From assembly GCA_049515175.1 (NCBI GenBank), contig JBEKUI010000196.1, positions 1-9,264 of the forward strand: DNA of 9,264 nucleotides. Reading direction: 5' to 3'. The translations under genes were made by a program, and so were the position numbers. This document shows, one piece after another, positions 6,752 to 9,264 of the stretch (positions are counted from its first letter, which is position 1; each line of letters opens with the position of its first letter). Source of the stretch: JACQNR01 sp049515175 (GTDB taxonomy: Bacteria; Acidobacteriota; Terriglobia; UBA7540). The notes beneath the pieces were generated by a model. That model was not told where the DNA came from. It ran no database searches and was given only the letters and a program-made list of their open reading frames with translations.

Positions 6752-7468
6752 ATGAAGCCATTCGTTGCTGAAGCTATTGGAACGGCGCTGTTGATCATTT
6801 TCGGAGACGGAGTCGTGGCGGGAGTTCTTCTGAACAAGACCAAGGCACAAAACTCCGGCTGGATGGTCATAACCACCGGCTGGGCGATGGGCGTGGCGAT
6901 CGCCGTCTATGCCGTGGGGCGCATCAGCGGCGCGCATCTGAACCCTGCCATTACTCTGGGTCTGGCGGTGATCGGGAAGTTCGCCTGGAGCAGTGTGCCC
7001 CAGTACATCGCGGCCCAGTTTGTTGGCGCATTCCTTGGCGCCGTGGTCGTATGGCTGGCTTACCTGGCGCATTGGCCGGAGACCGAAGATCAGGCCGCGA
7101 AACTCTCGGTCTTCTCGACGATGCCCGCCATTCGCCGCATGCCCCTGAACCTCATCACAGAAATCATTGGAACGTTTGTGCTGGTCTTCGGGGTGCTCGC
7201 GATTCTGGCGAATGCCACTCCAACGCAGTCAGGTCTTGCGCCTTTTCTCGTGGGACTGCTGGTCTGGGGCATTGGCCTCTCCCTGGGAGCTCCCACCGGA
7301 TACGCCATCAACCCCGCCCGCGACCTGGGTCCGCGCCTTGCTCACGCGCTGCTGCCCATTGCGGGAAAGGGCAGTTCCGATTGGGGGTATGCCTGGGTGC
7401 CTGTTGTGGGGCCGCTGATCGGCGGCGTGATGGGCGCGACGGCATACATCGGATGCTTCGGAGGCTAG
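6752..7468 (+). CDS. glpF: Aquaglyceroporin (GlpF-type MIP channel)
   Basis: A 238-residue major intrinsic protein with six membrane segments (roughly 3-25, 38-58, 82-105, 134-155, 162-180, 213-235). Both pore half-helix motifs are present: SGAHLNPAIT (59-68, NPA 64-66) and GYAINPARD (183-191, NPA 187-189). Asp191 after NPAR is a mark of glycerol facilitators rather than water-only channels. Aligned by eye to E. coli GlpF, the selectivity filter is Trp44, Gly175, Tyr184 and Arg190; GlpF has Phe where Tyr184 sits. It should pass glycerol and small uncharged solutes, including As(OH)3, which GlpF is known to admit. AAGGAGG at 6742-6748 precedes the ATG by only three bases. It is divergent from a polyol dehydrogenase and convergent with the arsenite permease, so either partner could explain its presence. 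Confidence 0.9.
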   Translation: MKPFVAEAIGTALLIIFGDGVVAGVLLNKTKAQNSGWMVITTGWAMGVAIAVYAVGRISGAHLNPAITLGLAVIGKFAWSSVPQYIAAQFVGAFLGAVVVWLAYLAHWPETEDQAAKLSVFSTMPAIRRMPLNLITEIIGTFVLVFGVLAILANATPTQSGLAPFLVGLLVWGIGLSLGAPTGYAINPARDLGPRLAHALLPIAGKGSSDWGYAWVPVVGPLIGGVMGATAYIGCFGG

Positions 7469-7508
7469 CTCCGTCGCTTCGCGTGGCATCAGACGACAAA
7501 GGACCGTA

Positions 7509-8591
7509 TCAGCTTACTGTGGGCGCTGGAAACCAGTGGCGTGTGCGATTGCAGATGCCGCAGACGGAGAGCATTACGGGCACCTCGATGAGCACTCCCA
7601 CCACCGTCGCCAGGGCGGCGCCGGACCCCGGGCCGAACAGAGCGATCGCCGTTGCCACCGCAAGTTCGAAGAAGTTGCTGGCACCGATGAGCGCGCCGGG
7701 GGCGGCAACCGCAAACTCCACGTTGAAGAGCCTCATTAGCCCGTAGGCCAGCGATGAATTGAAGTACACCTGGATAAGAATCGGGACCGCGATGAGAAGG
7801 ACGTGAAAGAACTTGCCCGTGATGTTGTCGGCCTGAAAGGCGAAAATCAAGACCAGCGTGGCGAGTAGAGCCAGAATTGTCACTGGGGCGGATTTGGGTA
7901 ACAATTTTTCCTGGAACCATTCTTTGCCCCGCCGGCGGATCAGCCATGTCCGCAAGGCAATCCCGACGCTGAGCGGAATCACGATAAAGGTGATGACCGA
8001 GTACAGCAGAACAATGAACGGGACGGAGAGCGAGGACGCCCCGCTCACCAGATATCGGACGATGGGAGCGAAAAGGAACAGCATGATGAGATCGTTGACG
8101 GAAACCTGTACGAGGGTGTAAGCCGGGTCGCCATCCGTGAGGTAACTCCAAACGAATACCATCGCCGTGCAGGGCGCGGCAGCAAGAATGATGCATCCTG
8201 CGATGTACTGGTCGGCATCCGCTGTCCCAATCCAACCCGCGAACACGTGCCGGAAAAATATCCAGGCAATAAGCGCCATGGAAAAGGGCTTCACCAGCCA
8301 ATTAACAAACAACGTGACAAGCATTCCTCGTGGTCTCTTCCCTACGTTGCGGATGGACGTGAAGTCGACCTTCATCATCATGGGAGTAATCATCAGCCAG
8401 ATGAGGACCGCGATGGGGACGTTGATCTGGCTCCCCTTGCCGAATTCCAGACGCCGCAGGGCATCGGTGAATGCGGGGATCATCTTGCCCAGCAGGATGC
8501 CGGCAAGCATGCAGGCACCCACCCAAAGGCTGAGGTAGCGTTCGAAATAGTTCAACTTCTTCGCAGTTGTCTCCATGGTGGTTTGGGCCAT
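7509..8591 (-). CDS. arsB: ACR3-family arsenite efflux permease
   Basis: A 360-residue inner-membrane carrier of the ACR3 (BASS-like) family, not the unrelated ArsB superfamily, although databases often name it arsB; acr3 is more exact. It exports As(III) using the membrane potential or proton gradient. The pattern of about ten hydrophobic segments fits. AAAPCTAMVFVWS (137-149) contains the conserved Cys141, and SNFFELAVA (305-313) contains the conserved Glu310; equivalent Cys and Glu residues are essential in characterised Acr3 proteins. RYLSLWVG near the start is also typical. The ATG at 8591 has AGGAGAG on the minus strand (8607-8601), a slightly long spacing of 9-11 bases. It lies 146 bases after the thioredoxin-like gene on the same strand, so it could be part of that operon or have its own promoter. 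No arsR or arsC is visible in the window. Confidence 0.93.
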   Translation of the reverse strand: MAQTTMETTAKKLNYFERYLSLWVGACMLAGILLGKMIPAFTDALRRLEFGKGSQINVPIAVLIWLMITPMMMKVDFTSIRNVGKRPRGMLVTLFVNWLVKPFSMALIAWIFFRHVFAGWIGTADADQYIAGCIILAAAPCTAMVFVWSYLTDGDPAYTLVQVSVNDLIMLFLFAPIVRYLVSGASSLSVPFIVLLYSVITFIVIPLSVGIALRTWLIRRRGKEWFQEKLLPKSAPVTILALLATLVLIFAFQADNITGKFFHVLLIAVPILIQVYFNSSLAYGLMRLFNVEFAVAAPGALIGASNFFELAVATAIALFGPGSGAALATVVGVLIEVPVMLSVCGICNRTRHWFPAPTVS

Positions 8592-8737
8592 GAGGATTCA
8601 CTCTCCTAATCCGAGTTTACTGACTGGGCGGTCCGCATCATTTTTTGACGAGTTGAGTCCCGATTGATGCAGAGCGAAACCGGTCTGGGAGATTTCCCCG
8701 AGATTTAGTGCGGCGACGCGAAGTTTCTCCTGACGAT
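8592..8737 (-). other. Intergenic gap upstream of the arsenite permease gene
   Basis: This 146-base gap separates the thioredoxin-like gene from the permease gene. I see no convincing -35/-10 pair or strong terminator in it. It contains an inverted repeat GCATCA (8635-8640) / TGATGC (8665-8670) with 24 bases between, which might be an operator or chance. A tiny 11-codon reading ending inside the permease ribosome-binding region has no ribosome site of its own. Confidence 0.4.
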
Positions 8738-8983
8738 TCATCCCAAAGCGTTCGCGACCCAGGTGGTTACTTCCGGTACCGTGGGGATGCGCCCCGCGCA
8801 GACTACCTTGTCGTTGATGACCAGCCCGGGGGTTACCAGAATCCGAAACTTCGCGATTTCGGAAATGTCGGTCACTTTCTCAACCCGCGCGTCAACGCTC
8901 AGCGTATTCACGGCCCTTTGCGCCAGCTGTGCCACTTCGACGCACCGCGCGCAACCGGGACCCAGCACTTTGATGGACAGCAT
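8738..8983 (-). CDS. Small thioredoxin-like redox-active disulfide protein
   Basis: An 81-residue cytosolic thioredoxin-fold protein of the TM0996/MTH895 (thioredoxin_3, redox_disulf_2) type, whose members are normally 75-90 residues. It begins MLSIKVLGPGCARC, placing the active-site CxxC at Cys11 and Cys14; the typical cis-proline is Pro52 (LVTPGLVIND). Cys62 is an extra cysteine. The role is probably thiol-disulfide exchange with an unknown partner. Such genes occur beside arsenic permease genes in other bacteria, so reducing a partner in arsenic handling is a reasonable inference. The ATG at 8983 is preceded by AAGGAGG with 6-base spacing. The frame is open further upstream, but that part overlaps the OsmC gene out of frame. 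It follows the OsmC-family gene by 41 bases, so they are likely co-transcribed. Confidence 0.88.
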   Translation of the reverse strand: MLSIKVLGPGCARCVEVAQLAQRAVNTLSVDARVEKVTDISEIAKFRILVTPGLVINDKVVCAGRIPTVPEVTTWVANALG

Positions 8984-9024
8984 ACGAGCCTCCTTGCTCC
9001 GCCACGCAACAAGCATTCCCAACC

Positions 9025-9264
9025 TTATGAGACGATTTCGATTTCCGGCTCCACCCGAACTTCCGATTTGACGGAGTTGGCAACCAGGCTGTACTTCTGA
9101 GCCGATTCCAGCGCGCGCCACGCGCGCTTCTCGACAGCGGGCCTTTCCTCGTCCTTCGCGCGAATGACAATTCTGGGACGAAGCACAACCGAGGTGAAGA
9201 TTTCCGTGCGATCCAGCTCGATGAGTTTGGTGCCCTCCGCAAGGCACTCGTAGGAAACCAGCCC
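9025..9264 (-). CDS. OsmC-family protein (C-terminal fragment)
   Basis: Seventy-nine C-terminal residues are present; the start lies beyond the right edge. The fragment opens GLVSYECLAEGTKLIELD and continues with FTSVVLRPRIVI, then a helix and KYSLVANSVKSEVRVEPEI, the normal end of OsmC/Ohr-fold proteins (YECEAEG, LRPR, CLxxNSL patterns). OsmC and Ohr proteins reduce organic peroxides with two cysteines. The position usually holding the second Cys in this helix reads Ser (fragment residue 59, KYSLVANS), and the first Cys would lie outside the window. Activity may therefore differ from standard peroxidases. The stop TAA is at 9027-9025, and the thioredoxin-like gene follows on the same strand. 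The family call rests on motif memory. Confidence 0.78.
   Translation of the reverse strand, partial: GLVSYECLAEGTKLIELDRTEIFTSVVLRPRIVIRAKDEERPAVEKRAWRALESAQKYSLVANSVKSEVRVEPEIEIVS

Noticed and set aside
5515..6771. 418-codon plus-strand open frame opposite the polyol dehydrogenase gene
   Set aside because: The minus-strand frame carries full zinc and Rossmann motifs; the plus frame is low-complexity shadow sequence.
7469..7508. Possible bidirectional terminator between the aquaglyceroporin and permease genes
   Set aside because: Only a 4 bp CGTC/GACG pairing is visible in the 40 bases, with no T-run on either strand.
8984..9247. Upstream extension of the thioredoxin-like frame (and an overlapping minus-strand frame 8892-9242)
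   Set aside because: This stretch encodes the OsmC-family C-terminus in another frame, and the thioredoxin start at 8983 has a strong Shine-Dalgarno site.

Overview
The window is GC-rich bacterial chromosome with tightly packed, conventional genes. The HU-like protein, the secreted DUF885 protein next to an S9 peptidase, and the general codon bias resemble Acidobacteriota or a similar soil/sediment lineage. That placement is inference from protein style, not from a marker gene.

Layout. Positions 1-76 (minus) hold the first 25 codons of an FmdB-type zinc-ribbon protein. It is divergent from an HU-family nucleoid protein (298-597, plus), and promoter-like sequences face both ways in the gap. 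A clear stem-loop terminator follows the HU gene (616-659). A three-gene plus-strand run comes next: an SDR oxidoreductase (866-1618), an exported DUF885 protein with a HEAYPGH metal site (1660-3435), and an exported S9-family serine peptidase (3489-5495). The two exported proteins probably work together in extracytoplasmic peptide breakdown. A zinc-dependent polyol dehydrogenase (5497-6543, minus) converges on the S9 gene with one base between stop codons. It is divergent from a GlpF-type aquaglyceroporin (6752-7468, plus).

The right end is a minus-strand arsenic/thiol-redox cluster. In transcription order it holds the C-terminal part of an OsmC-family protein (9025-9264, running off the window), a small CxxC thioredoxin-like protein (8738-8983), and an ACR3-type arsenite efflux permease (7509-8591). 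The aquaglyceroporin converges on the permease with a 40 bp gap. Because aquaglyceroporins can pass As(OH)3, the channel may belong functionally either with this cluster or with the polyol dehydrogenase.

I found no CRISPR array, tRNA, rRNA, insertion sequence or phage gene. Nothing here amounts to a clearly new system. The most interesting points are the arsenic/redox neighbourhood, an OsmC protein with Ser where the second redox Cys is expected, and an SDR with Thr at the usual catalytic Ser position.
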